From Metridium senile (lineage: Eukaryota; Cnidaria; Anthozoa; Actiniaria; Metridiidae), in assembly GCA_949775045.1 (NCBI GenBank), contig OX459105.1, positions 7,185,240 through 7,249,239 of the forward strand: a stretch of DNA of 64,000 nt, written 5' to 3'. Numbering within the stretch: position 1 is the stretch's first letter; the number at the start of each line of letters is the position of its first letter. Under the pieces are notes generated by a model. It did not search any database. It was given only the letters and a program-made list of their open reading frames with translations, and was not told the origin of the DNA. The translations under genes and the position numbers were made by a program. Positions 24,701 through 33,355 of the stretch are shown piece after piece.

Positions 24701-27700
24701 CCTTCAGTAACAATGGCTGAAAACAAACAAACAAACATATCATGATGATGATTCAGAAACAATAGTGTGACATTGTTTACCTAGTTTGGTAGTGCAAAGT
24801 ATTGTAGTTTAGGGTGTGTAAGTGTGGGAACGCCGTTTTTTTCAAACAATCTCACTTTCCTAGCAGCCTCCTATATATTGTACCTTACAAGACCTCTTTC
24901 AAATTTGGGATTTCAAGAGTGACACAGTGCCCATGATCATAATGTAATGATCATGTCATTAATTACTAGAAATGTGTGTTGTGGTTCAGGCTCAATATGA
25001 TTTTGAACTAGTTCAATTTATTTTGAACCAGTACCATATATATTGTACTGGTACAAGTTATTTTGTACAAGTACAAATCATGCAGTACTAGGTTTTGGAT
25101 TTAATAGGATAGGGTAACGGTTACGGTTAGGTTTAGGGTTAGGTTTAGGGTTAGGTTTAATTTATGCCATTATTGGGAGTTTATGAATAAAACAAAAGTC
25201 TAATGCGAAATTTTCAACTGAAGTCCTCGTGGTATAGTGGGGTAGTCTCTGGATTTAGAAGCGAAATATCCTGGTTCAATTCCCAGCCGTGGTAAGAAAA
25301 AGGAATGAAAAAGCACAGGTAACCCAATTACATTAGTTTAATAGTAAGTATCAGGCATAGTAAGGCACATTAGCAAGTCAAGTGGGAGTGGTAGGTAAGT
25401 GAGAGAGAGTAAGGGGGAGGTGTAAGTGAGATCAAAAGGAGGGAGTGGTGAGTAGATTAGAAAGAGAAGAAGGTAGGTGAAAATTTTCTTGTTCTTGTTC
25501 CCTCTTAGAATGTCAGATTGTACCAGTTCAAGACTATTTGTACCAGACTGAGTACAATAAATATTGTACTGGTTCAAAATAAATTGAACTGGTTTAAAAT
25601 CATATTGAACCTGAACCACAACATATGCATTAATCTTGGACTTTTCTTCAATAACTAATTAGTAAATGAGTTTTAAATGAATGTTGGGATTTGATAGGTC
25701 ATATAAAATATTTGCGTCGGACCTTTATGGGCTTAAAAAGGCTTGGCTGCTGCTCGCCTTTTTAAATGCCCATGAAGGTCTCCCGCTCATCTTTTATCTA
25801 TTACTTAAATTCCTGATATTCAGGCAGATAACAAAATCCCATGTCCTAGACATTGAATTTGGAGATTCCTGAGTCACAGCCAAGGTCAGTTTACATAATC
25901 CTAAACAAATATTTCAGGTTTTTCCAGATAATGCACTCTATACATGTTACCTACTTCCCACAAAACTCTGGGGATTCCCTTTGTCCAAGTAGTAGGGGTG
26001 ACCTTTTAGGGTCATTTTTACTATGCTTTGTTGCTAAAAGTAAGCTTGGCTGGCAAGAACATCGCACAGCCATACCTTTTAGGGGTTGAAATCAACAAGG
26101 CTTTATCAGTTATTTTTATCTGTGCGTACCTTAGATTAGGGGTTGTTTTCAAAAACTCTGCCGATTACCCCTACCACTTGGACAAAGGGAGTACCACCCT
26201 GGGACTTAACTGTTACCTACTTCACACAATACCCTACATACTACCAGGTTACTACTCACCACTGCAAGCTTGATCAGGGATTTTTCCCACTAAAGATTTG
26301 TCAATAAATATCTTTTCGACATCGCCAGAATTACTGGAAACCAGGCATGTTATAACTGTTCCATTGCTAAGCAATAACTGAAAAATAATATTGAAAGGAT
26401 TGTGGGTGAGTACAAACTTTCAATAGAAATACAGAGATATTGAATTTACACATAGTTTAATGTACAATTTATTTAATATTATAATGCACAGTGTACATGC
26501 ATGGCCTACAATAATCAACAAATTTGATAACAGACAATTTTATAAATAAAATATAGATATTATCAAGCAAATAATTTATGATAAAAAAAAACACAATATT
26601 ATTTTGTTATCATTGTGATAGAGAAACTGTTCATTGGACCACAGGCAGCCGAAAGTTACTATTTTGTTAAGAATCAGCGTAAATACACACAAGATCAATG
26701 GCTTAAAATAGAAAAATGGACAGCCTCGACGGAGGCAAGATCAGGTTGATGATGATGAAGAAGAATGAATTTCACAGCTGGCTCGACCATTGGGCCAGAC
26801 CAGCTACTCCCAATGGCTAGCCGATTATGGAGTATATAAACTAACTAGCTAAAGTTGTATTCTATATATCTCTACTTTCCCAATAACCATAATCTTATGC
26901 CTTTTGTTTTAAATTGTTTATTATTTTTTATGCTTTTGTAATTCAAATGTAACAAATTGTAATTCTAATCAAGGCATTATGGTTATCTGATAGCTTGTAC
27001 TTATATTAAATATTTTAATACTAATGATTAAAGTATTAATTATTGTAAAAAACAATTTAATGTCATCATAAGTACTAAATAAAAAAATGTGTATACATGT
27101 CTAGATCCAACAGTAGAAAATTGAAGATTTTTTGTTTTTTAAAATAAGGTATAAAATTATTTATCAGGTTTCCTATGTGGAATTACAAATTACATGTGAC
27201 TTTCGCATGTACAACTGCTGTACTAGTGTTAAACAAATTATTGGTGAAAAGCCACAGGAACCCCATGTGTGCACACCTAAATAAATATACCACAGGGCAA
27301 CCACCACAGGAAGCCCATCCATGTGCTCAAAGAATATATAATCATAATAGGCAGTCTATGACTGCATGTGGCTACTGTAAATGGTCACTGTAAGTAGTGA
27401 CAACTAAGGTCTAGAAAAGAAACATTTACGAAAACTGAACAGCAACTATTTATATTAGAAGCATGAGAAATCCAAACCTTCGCATCAAATTGCAAAGATG
27501 GCGAATAGCATTAGTGTTGTTTGGGAAAGCTTCCTGTGGGCTGCCTTGATTGTGTTGGGCTTCCTGTGTTTCTATTGTTACACTCAACCCGATAGCATAG
27601 TGGCTACCAGCCATATATGGCAGTAGCCACAAAAACAGTGGTAAAAATAGAACAGAATAGTTGAGCTGTCTGTGCATCAGACCTATAAAATATATTTGAT

Positions 27701-30354
27701 ACTCTCATTTTTAAGGAATAATTATTGTACAGTTACAATAGACCCATTCAGCTTCAAAGTTTATTTTCCCATTTCAAACCACGTGTTCATTCCCTTTGGA
27801 GTTAATCATTTGTTATGTATACATATTTTAATACTTGACATAAAAGAACAACTCTCAGGGGAATGCCGTGTGGTCTGAAATGTGCAATTTGCATACATAA
27901 CTAAAAGGGTCTATTCTAGCTAATAGATATCACAAACTTTGACACTTGAAAATGATAACCGCTCTTTTCGATCCAAAGTCATTTCGATCCAGGTCATTTC
28001 GATCCACTATTGCAATCCATTCACACTGTAATTTGATCCACATCATCGGTCATTTCGATCCACATTCTATATTACATTCAAAACGTTCGCCAATCACCCC
28101 TACCACTTGGACAAAAGGGAGTACCCGGGCCCGGTGGGCTTTAGCCCCCCCTTTGCCCCCCCAGAGTAAAAACTCTGACGAAGGGATAAAGCTCCAAATG
28201 TCAGTAAAGTGAAGTTAAGTAAACATTTTTTACAATGTTCATACAAGTTTAATTATATTACCTTTGTGCTATATAAAATGTAATCATTATTATTATTATT
28301 ATTCTATTACAGCATGACGCACCTTACCGTGGCCACCTAATTAAAGTTTTGTACAAGTTAACCAATCAGAAAGCGAGAATTTGACCTTAATATAAAAGAC
28401 ATGCCGAGTGTCAAACGGTGAACATTTTGAAATGTTCAAAGCGAAGACAAGAGTGAAGTTTATAAGTGTCTGAAAAACCTCCCATGATGTTTAAATTTGA
28501 AAAGGTGTAGCAAATAATTTGAAAAGAGAAACTTTTGAACGCTAAGCTAACTTGTACAAAACTTCAATTGGGTGGCCACAGTAAGGTGCATTATGCTGTA
28601 ATGTTTACAAATTATTAAATACCTGTAGATTTCTCAAAGTTCTCCATCTTGTGAGAATGACTTTGAAGTTGTGTAAAGTTTCCTGCCAGGTTAACATTAG
28701 AATTATTAGATTAATTAATTAATATTAGATTAAACTATACTGTGAAAAATTACTCACTTTTTAAATATAAAGTATATAAATAATAATAATATTTATTTAA
28801 AGATGAAAAGAATTACAGCACTAAGCTGATGTGGTCGACGTGTATGTATACCTAATATCTCTCTCTCTCTCTCTCTGTCTTTCTCACTAACTCACTTTTT
28901 GTCACTCTACACTCTACATTTGAACTCTTTATCTAGTATCTAATTATTTTTTCGTTCATAAATTTCTTAGTCATATGTTTTTTTATCACTTGATCCATAT
29001 GGCAAACTTGCCATGTACAACTTAATTGTTGCCATAGCTACAGTGTAACTGTACAATTCTGGTAGCTCCCAGTAATTTCATCTTGGTCACACTTCTTTAA
29101 AGTTTATTATTCACACCGCTTATATATTTATAAAATCTTTCTTTAATAAGTTCAATAAATCTCAATTTGTTTTATGTTTTAAAATTGGAGTTTCATAGCA
29201 ATGTTAAGCGTATTTTTGTATGGTACAATAAACAGTTGTTGATAAGTACATGTTCCCTATATGAATCAACCTATCACAGCTTATAATTCTATTTTATCAT
29301 GGCACACATTCAATATATAGCAGGAACTGATCCCACATGGTTTATAGTTTCATGTACATATATCTATAATTACCTCTGTCTCTTTCAAACAATCTCTTAG
29401 TCTTTCTGGTCTCTTATTCTTGGGTGTCCAAGATATTCCTCTTTCTTCAGCCCAACGTCTTCTACACTCTGAATAGCTATCATCATTTGTACCTGATTTT
29501 AACAAGAAATTTTAATGATACATGTACATGTCAAATGGACTTTTCACTTGAATGTCAGTGGTAGCATAATATTTTGTATAAGTTGTGTCATATGGTGCTT
29601 ATATGCATATTTCCTCAATGTATTATTTTACCACATTTGATAATTTTCTCGCTTTCTGATTGGTCAAGAACCGTGGTAAATAAGAGTACATACCACAGAC
29701 TGTCGCGAGCAGTAAAAATATTTTTAATGTGGTAAAAAACAAATTCTCGATAGTTTCGCGTGGTATGTCCTCTTATTTACCACTTACGACTTCGTCTCAA
29801 CTTTGTCTTGTGCATCCACAACAATTTAGACGACTCAATGACGCCAACCAGGGTAAATAAGAGGGATGCATACCATGCAAAATTATCGTAAATTTGTTAA
29901 GTATTAGATAATATTAAAATAAATGTAGTTCTTGGTCCTAGTTCATCGCATCTCACATGTGCAGAATCTAATGCAAATAAATTCAAATATGTTTCGCTGA
30001 TTTGAATTAGCTAGATTCGGCAAATGTTAGATGTTTGGGCCTTACCTAAAGATTTCTCATGATAACTGTGACTCCCAATGTCGTTTCCTTAAAAATAAAA
30101 ACAAACCAAGTTTAAGGTTTAGATCACAATAATGAAGCAACTTACTATGAACCAGGTACTTTATTGCAAATATAAGGCTAAAACGAATCAAAATATACTT
30201 AAGCTATTTAGTGAATAAACTAAGAACTGGTTGAACAGTGGAGAATACACGACTATTTTTATTGTTTCTTGGAAAAAAATTCATTTTTCTTACCAAGTCC
30301 CGGCACCAATTTTTTCAAAGACCAGAAGTGAAGATGGCCAAGTAGACTAGCCAT
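9739..30354 (-). CDS. WDPCP: WDPCP (Fritz/BBS15 homologue), nearly complete, 21 exons resolved
   Basis: Minus-strand exons: 30354-30294 (ATG), 30087-30046, 29492-29374, 28682-28623, 26377-26260, 24716-24589, 24045-23968, 23446-23346, 22240-22178, 19159-19123, 18541-18471, 17829-17779, 15719-15648, 15047-14956, 14120-14013, 13466-13361, 12818-12580, 12154-12091, 11654-11555, 10418-10239, 9851-9739 (TGA). About 667 residues are resolved; phases agree at every junction except 22178/19159, where at least one exon of 3n+1 nt is unresolved. Diagnostic blocks are ISWTPKNKRPERLRDCLKE, WPWSPMTGEKDRSN, HRRITQMTKAA, NFLNSMNWNTEGNACF, FYAPSRPLSD, SRRFFHHLLR, RFEKAFLLAVDIGAKDLFM and the C-terminal KVVHFGVV. 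The family has an N-terminal propeller and a helical C-terminal half. With INTU and FUZ it forms the CPLANE complex at the ciliary base, acting in ciliogenesis and planar polarity. The donor of 14120-14013 is GTTGGT and less certain. Confidence 0.93.
10500..10980. repeat. ~120 bp tandem repeat with a nested MITE
   Basis: The phrase AGACATAAGTGTCCTACTAA followed by a GGGGACTCACACTCAC block recurs at about 10502, 10804 and 10894. Inside the first unit a MITE at about 10548-10741 has ends GGCCTCGTCTACACGAATCC and GGATCCGTGTAGACGGGGTC. Confidence 0.7.
11471..11530 (-). mobile_element. Degenerate tRNA-like SINE fragment
   Basis: On the minus strand a B-box-like GGTTCGAGTCACGG follows GTGTAGTGGTTTACCTCTTA. 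It resembles a tRNA-derived SINE head in a WDPCP intron, next to the exon at 11555-11654. Confidence 0.4.
11825..12041. mobile_element. MITE family A, copy 2
   Basis: Inverted ends GCGCCATCTTGAAACGTAGC and GCTACCTTTCAAGGTGGCGC. It lies 50 bp from the WDPCP exon at 12091-12154, on its 3' side in the transcript. Confidence 0.8.
12211..12415. mobile_element. MITE family A, copy 3
   Basis: Ends GCGCCATCTTGAAGGTAGCC and GGCTACCTTTCAAGATGACG. It lies 57 bp on the other side of the WDPCP exon at 12091-12154. Confidence 0.8.
13441..13853. repeat. 71-bp tandem array carrying a WDPCP splice acceptor
   Basis: Six units of 71 bp start at 13441, 13512, 13583, 13654, 13725 and 13796. Each contains TTAACATACATATAGGACCA (or TACTA/TCACTA variants) and ends near ATATCAACATAAATGATTCA. 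The unit includes, on the minus strand, the acceptor CTTTAATAG and the first ~25 nt of the WDPCP exon 13466-13361. A poly(C) run of about 18 at 13863 follows. Confidence 0.9.
14226..14400. mobile_element. MITE family A, copy 4
   Basis: Ends CACCATCTTGAAAGATAACC and GGCTACCTTTCAAGATGGCG flank a shortened centre. It lies in a WDPCP intron. Confidence 0.75.
14666..14695 (-). other. Hammerhead-ribozyme-like motif (degenerate)
   Basis: The minus strand reads CTGATGA, then a hairpin of GACT/AGTC, then AAAACGTC. The layout is that of the hammerhead core, but the G of the usual GAAA is A, so activity is doubtful. Such motifs mark ends of Penelope-like and some other retroelements. Confidence 0.35.
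15136..15429. mobile_element. MITE family B, copy 1
   Basis: Long inverted ends: GGTACTCCCTTTGTCCAAGT and ACTTGGACAAAGGGAGTACC, with outer AGGAATATCC / GGATATTCCT. The inside has repeated CCTAAAAGGTACGCACAG. Other copies lie at 25969 and 34493, with fragments at 28088 and 48040. Confidence 0.85.
15908..16005. repeat. Short ~27-33 bp tandem repeat
   Basis: GGTGGACTGTT followed by GTATCCTGTTCAAATC is repeated three times in a WDPCP intron. Confidence 0.7.
16139..17587. repeat. 28-bp minisatellite, about 50 copies
   Basis: The unit is ATTTATTTATTCATTTATwT plus ATCCAATT. Two positions vary between units (TTTATCC or TATATCC; TTTATTC or TTAATTC), giving a mosaic of unit types with one 8-base deletion near 16921. 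The array fills a WDPCP intron between exons 17829-17779 and 15719-15648. Confidence 0.95.
20167..20430. mobile_element. MITE family C, copy 1
   Basis: Ends TTACAGTGTGACTACTG and CAGTAGTCGCACTGTAA; the inside matches the copy at 38231-38495 throughout, in the same orientation. Confidence 0.85.
20578..20976. mobile_element. Foldback element with CACAGGAAGCCC motifs
   Basis: Arms of about 160 bp: GCTGCAGCACAGGGACCCCT at the left is mirrored by AGGGGTCCCTGTGGCTGCAG at the right. Inside, GGGCTTCCTGTGTCGACTAC and its complement pair. The spacer is about 80 bp. It lies in the WDPCP intron between 22178 and 19159. Confidence 0.8.
21511..21552 (-). other. Exon-like segment of unresolved status in the WDPCP gap
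   Basis: Minus strand: a pyrimidine-rich stretch ending TTTTAATAG precedes 42 nt, followed by the strong donor GTAAGT. One frame reads LRDYLLDVDKLWR, which looks protein-like. Its phase does not join directly to either neighbouring WDPCP exon, so it is left out of the gene model. Confidence 0.3.
22305..22465. mobile_element. MITE family I, copy 1
   Basis: The segment TCTTTTGTCTTTTGATTAAT with TTCCTTTCCCACTAAATTAC matches the copy near 53712-53950. Outer ATACACCTAA and TTAGGTGTAT are inverted. Confidence 0.6.
23049..23270. mobile_element. MITE family D, copy 1
   Basis: Perfect-looking ends AACAGGTTCCCATTTAAATC and GATTTAAATGGGAACCTGTT, with a direct doubling of the TTTAAATCTGTACTT block. The centre is inverted relative to the copy at 46854. 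Confidence 0.9.
24391..24444 (-). repeat. Repeat fragment that mimics an exon
   Basis: The minus strand has TTTAG, 54 open nt and GTAAGT, and its translation loosely resembles WDPCP. The same sequence, including TTTGGGCTTCCTGTGTTAAG and the GTAAG site, recurs at 38837-38895 inside a MITE, and the true WDPCP sequence continues in the exon at 24045. It is therefore a repeat. Confidence 0.7.
24978..25622. mobile_element. 645-bp element with ~110-bp inverted ends, telomere-like run and SINE head
   Basis: GTTGTGGTTCAGGCTCAATA at the left is mirrored by TATTGAACCTGAACCACAAC at the right; the similarity extends about 110 bp. Inside are TTAGGTTTAGGG repeats (about 25115-25160) and a tRNA-like segment (25220-25293) with A box TGGTATAGTGG and B box GGTTCAATTCC. 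It lies in a WDPCP intron. Confidence 0.75.
25220..25293 (+). mobile_element. tRNA-like SINE head inside the 24978-25622 element
   Basis: TCCTCGTGGTATAGTGG is close to the 5' half of tRNA-Asp-like molecules. The T arm has GGTTCAATTCCCAG, but the arms do not all pair, so this is a tRNA relic and not a tRNA gene. Confidence 0.55.
25969..26203. mobile_element. MITE family B, copy 2
   Basis: Ends ATTCCCTTTGTCCAAGTAGT and ACCACTTGGACAAAGGGAGT. The right end is 57 bp from the WDPCP exon at 26260-26377. Confidence 0.8.
27742..27917. mobile_element. MITE family K, copy 1
   Basis: The ATAGACCC ends and TTTCAAACCACGTGTTCATT match 48992-49166 in reverse orientation. Confidence 0.7.
27960..28075. repeat. 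TCATTTCGATCCA short tandem repeats
   Basis: The 13-base phrase TCATTTCGATCCA or variants recur five times. It is followed at 28088-28128 by a family B MITE end. Confidence 0.7.
28175..28204 (+). other. Hammerhead-ribozyme-like motif (degenerate)
   Basis: CTGACGA, a short hairpin (GGG...CTCC), then AAATGTCAG. The core G before AAA is absent. A related relic lies near 63750-63810. Confidence 0.35.
28306..28602. mobile_element. MITE family E, copy 1
   Basis: Ends ATTACAGCATGACGCACCTT and AAGGTGCATTATGCTGTAAT, followed by TGGCCACC. The copy at 39145 is in the opposite orientation. Confidence 0.9.
29640..29900. mobile_element. MITE-like inverted repeat
   Basis: GGTAAATAAGAGTACATACC is mirrored by GGTATGTCCTCTTATTTACC, with a second GGTAAATAAGAGGGATGCAT nearby. 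It lies in the WDPCP intron between exons 30046 and 29492. Confidence 0.55.
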
Positions 30355-30600
30355 ACTGCTAAGCTATTAATGATTACATCCTGAGTTGATTCACAAGTCT
30401 TTAAATCAAACTTTCTTTTGAACTCCATGTCACAACAGCGACGCCATCTTGTCACTATAGTTATGGGCGAATCCACGGTTTTAAATTCAGCGGCTATCGA
30501 TCGTAGTCTAGGCGCGGAAGACAACATGGCGGACACGTGCAACGTTCTCTCTGCGTAAATGAGAGCTTTTAACGCGTTCTTCCTGCCTTTTTGAAGAGCA
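30355..30600. promoter_or_regulatory. Bidirectional WDPCP/NCDN promoter with two NCDN upstream ORFs
   Basis: Only 246 bp separate the two start codons. An ETS-type GCGGAAG at 30514 and a YY1-type AACATGGCGG at 30524 are typical of TATA-less bidirectional promoters. ATG at 30526 opens a 10-codon uORF ending TAA at 30558. ATG at 30559 opens an 11-codon uORF ending TGA at 30594. Both are in frame with the NCDN start at 30601, which therefore cannot be extended upstream. Confidence 0.7.
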
Positions 30601-33063
30601 ATGGCTTCGCAAACAAATACAAGTAGTCTTCCTTCAATGGACGACCAGACTGCTGCGTTAAACAAGTGTATTTCTATTTTTCAGTCGTCTAAAACCGATA
30701 ATGAACGCTTTGCTGCTCTTCTGCTAGTTACTCGTTTGGTTCACTCCAGTAACATTGACAGTGCACAGAGAAGACTTCTTTACGATGCCATTGGCTTCAC
30801 CTTTATTAATAGACTTCTGAAAACCAAGAGTGGTCCTGAGAATGGCATGTATCAGGCTCTAGCCATTGCTATATTAGCTTGTTTTGCCACTGATCAAGAG
30901 CTGTTGCTGCATCCACAGATGGTGTCAAAAGTTGAAGTCCTGAACGAAATAATTACTAACCCAGCTCACGAAAAGTCGACTGTTGATGATGTATATCAAA
31001 TACTCAGCTATTTCAGTTCCTTTGTTGATGGTTGTAAGGTTTTATCACAGAAAGGCACGGTTTACTGTTTTTGTGACATCATCATGTCAGGATCAGACCA
31101 ATCTAAGGTAGCATGGGAGGTTTTACTGAATATCGCTTCACTTACTGCAGCACAACTATGGAATACACACCCTAAACCTTTGATTCAACTTGTTGCCTAC
31201 AGTGCAGAGAAACTGAGAACTTTACAAGACTTTGACAAGTTTACATGCTGCAGCAATCTGCTGTCTTTGCTTTCTCATACAGATGCAGAAGCATTTAGAA
31301 ATGCCTTGAGTCATTTAGATAACATTAACCAAGTGCTATCAGACTTTGCCGCAGGTTTGGGTGATATTCTACAAGGCAAGGTTACATCATGTCAAAGAGA
31401 TCCTGCTTTAGTTCTTGTGTCTGTCTTGGTAGAGTTATTAGACGATAACCAGAAACAGTCTTTACTGACCAATCACAGCACAGATACTAACAAGGCTGAT
31501 TTCTTTACCCTTGTTACCACGTCAGTAAGCATTGAGATAAGAATGATATTAGATGAGAGCACAACAGAGCAGTTGATTGAAAAAGCAACCCTGCTGACTT
31601 GCTGTTACAATATCCTTGAAAATATCATAGCATACTTAATAACAATGACTGACATTGACAATAACACACAGGGAACCCAAGTCACTAAACTTTACTCCCA
31701 GATAACTGAAGCAATGATGTCCGTGTTAGCATTCCTGCAGCAGCAATCAGTCAAGTATGATGAGAAGTTGATCTCTTGTCCACAGGAGTTTGACATAGTG
31801 TTAGCATCAGCAAGGGTTTTACTGGCATGGCTGGCTGAGGAATCCATGGCGTTACAAAAAGATGTTAACAAAGTTGTGCCATTCCTGATCACAATTGCTA
31901 GGGATACATTGCCAGCAGGTTCAAGTGAATGTGGTATGTATTGCAGCAAGTTTTTATAAAAAAAGTAAATTATATTTCTGAAAGCATGTACAATAGACCA
32001 AATTGACTAACACGTTGCTATGTATGTTTCCACCTAATTCAAAACCACTGGGAGTAAAAGCTTTTGTTCCAAAAAGTTTCCTAAAATACATAAGACAAAG
32101 AATCAATCTTATTCCCACAAGATTTGAATTGGCGGAAACATACATGTATAGCAATGCGTTAGATGATTTGGTCTATCTGCTCAAAGCATACAAGTATGTC
32201 TACTTTTAATGTATTTGCATACTTTTATGCATGCTTGATGAATATCAGTATCACTGTTGCAGTTATTATGCAATAATATAATATTTGCCTTGCCTTCAGC
32301 AATAGTAATGTTTAAAAAGACAAAAGAAGGAAGAAAGGGAAAAAGGAATTGTAGACAATTTCATTTAATGCAAATAACCTATTTTTTGTTTTTGTTTCTA
32401 GAAACACAAGAATCAGAACTTATAAACAAGAATGGTGACGTGGAAATGATTCGCTTAATGTTACCTGCATTATGCCACTTGTCCTCAGATGAGAAATCCA
32501 GGAAAATCCTTATTGAAAATTCATTGCAGGACATACTAATAAAGTACTACCAAGTACTCTGGAAACGCTGCCAGGAAGATAACACAACTACTGTAGACTC
32601 AAAGACACCATTGGTGACTTTGCTTGGTGTGTTCCTTAACTTCGCTGTTACAGAAGAAAAACTTGTGACCAATGATAACTCATTCAAAGAATTACTTATG
32701 CACATACTTGCCAACATATCTACAATAGCTAACAGTAGAGAAAACATTGATCTATTGGCACATTTAGCTGTCCTTGGATTAATGCTCTTCAGATATCAGA
32801 AAGAAAGTATTGTCTCTCATGTCAGTGCTGTAATGTTTTTAAAGTCAGTTGTCTTGTTCATGAAAGAGGCTGATAAGTTACGTTGTAGTCAAGATGATCA
32901 ATGCAAGTCTTTGTGGTCATCAGTATGTGAGCTGTGGTTTCTAGGAGGTCAGGTTATACAGGAGTTTAGTGATCCTACAGGACTTGTAGCAAAGGCAATT
33001 CCTGGTGATGTATTCCATGAATTAGTAAATGCTTCATCATTAGCTGAACATAGTGGACAGTGA
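30601..33063 (+). CDS. NCDN: Neurochondrin (NCDN), complete, two exons
   Basis: Exon 1 is 30601-31933 and exon 2 is 32402-33063, joined in phase through G|GTATGT and TTTCTAG. The product is 664 residues (human about 729). The N-terminal blocks FAALLLVTRLV, RRLLYDAIGFTFINRLLKTK and ALAIAILACFATDQELLLHPQ are those of neurochondrin. The protein is all-helical and ARM-like, with no signal peptide or membrane segment. In vertebrates it is cytoplasmic, promotes neurite outgrowth and negatively regulates CaMKII phosphorylation. The start is fixed by in-frame stops just upstream. It is head to head with WDPCP and tail to tail with TECR. An AATAAA at 33122-33127 follows. Confidence 0.94.
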
Positions 33064-33121
33064 AGGACGGTGGACATATCAAAGGCTAAATAGACTTTCT
33101 TATGAATGCTATTAGTCAGTG

Positions 33122-33127
33122 AATAAA
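33122..33127 (+). terminator. NCDN polyadenylation signal
   Basis: AATAAA 59 bases after the NCDN stop codon, followed by GT-rich then T-rich sequence. Confidence 0.65.
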
Positions 33128-33170
33128 GTGAACAAGACTACAGTTAATGTAATATTTATTCATCATACCA

Positions 33171-33176
33171 TTTATT
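33171..33176 (-). terminator. TECR polyadenylation signal
   Basis: AATAAA on the minus strand about 180 bases after the TECR stop; a second lies at 33155-33160. The NCDN and TECR transcripts would end within a few tens of bases of each other. Confidence 0.55.
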
Positions 33177-33355
33177 GATACAACCTATTATATTTGACAA
33201 TGGATTTTACTCGCTAGTTAGTATAGGTTTTTCCTGATAAAAAATAGAAACAGTTTGCTATGTAGCCAATAGAATGCTAGCAATAAAACCTCATTTTGGC
33301 AATGAATTGCAGCAGTTGCTATCTACATTGCTTTTCAAACTTGACAATGTGTGTG

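Noticed and set aside
25115..25160. Chromosome end
   Set aside because: The telomere-like run is short, degenerate and inside a transposable element within a gene.
25220..25293. Functional tRNA-Asp gene
   Set aside because: The acceptor and T stems do not pair properly and it sits within a repeat; the A and B boxes alone indicate a SINE relic.
30315..30665. 116-codon minus-strand ORF across the WDPCP/NCDN promoter
   Set aside because: WDPCP is read in another frame here, starting at 30354 (LHFWSLKK). The long ORF also overlaps the NCDN start in antisense.
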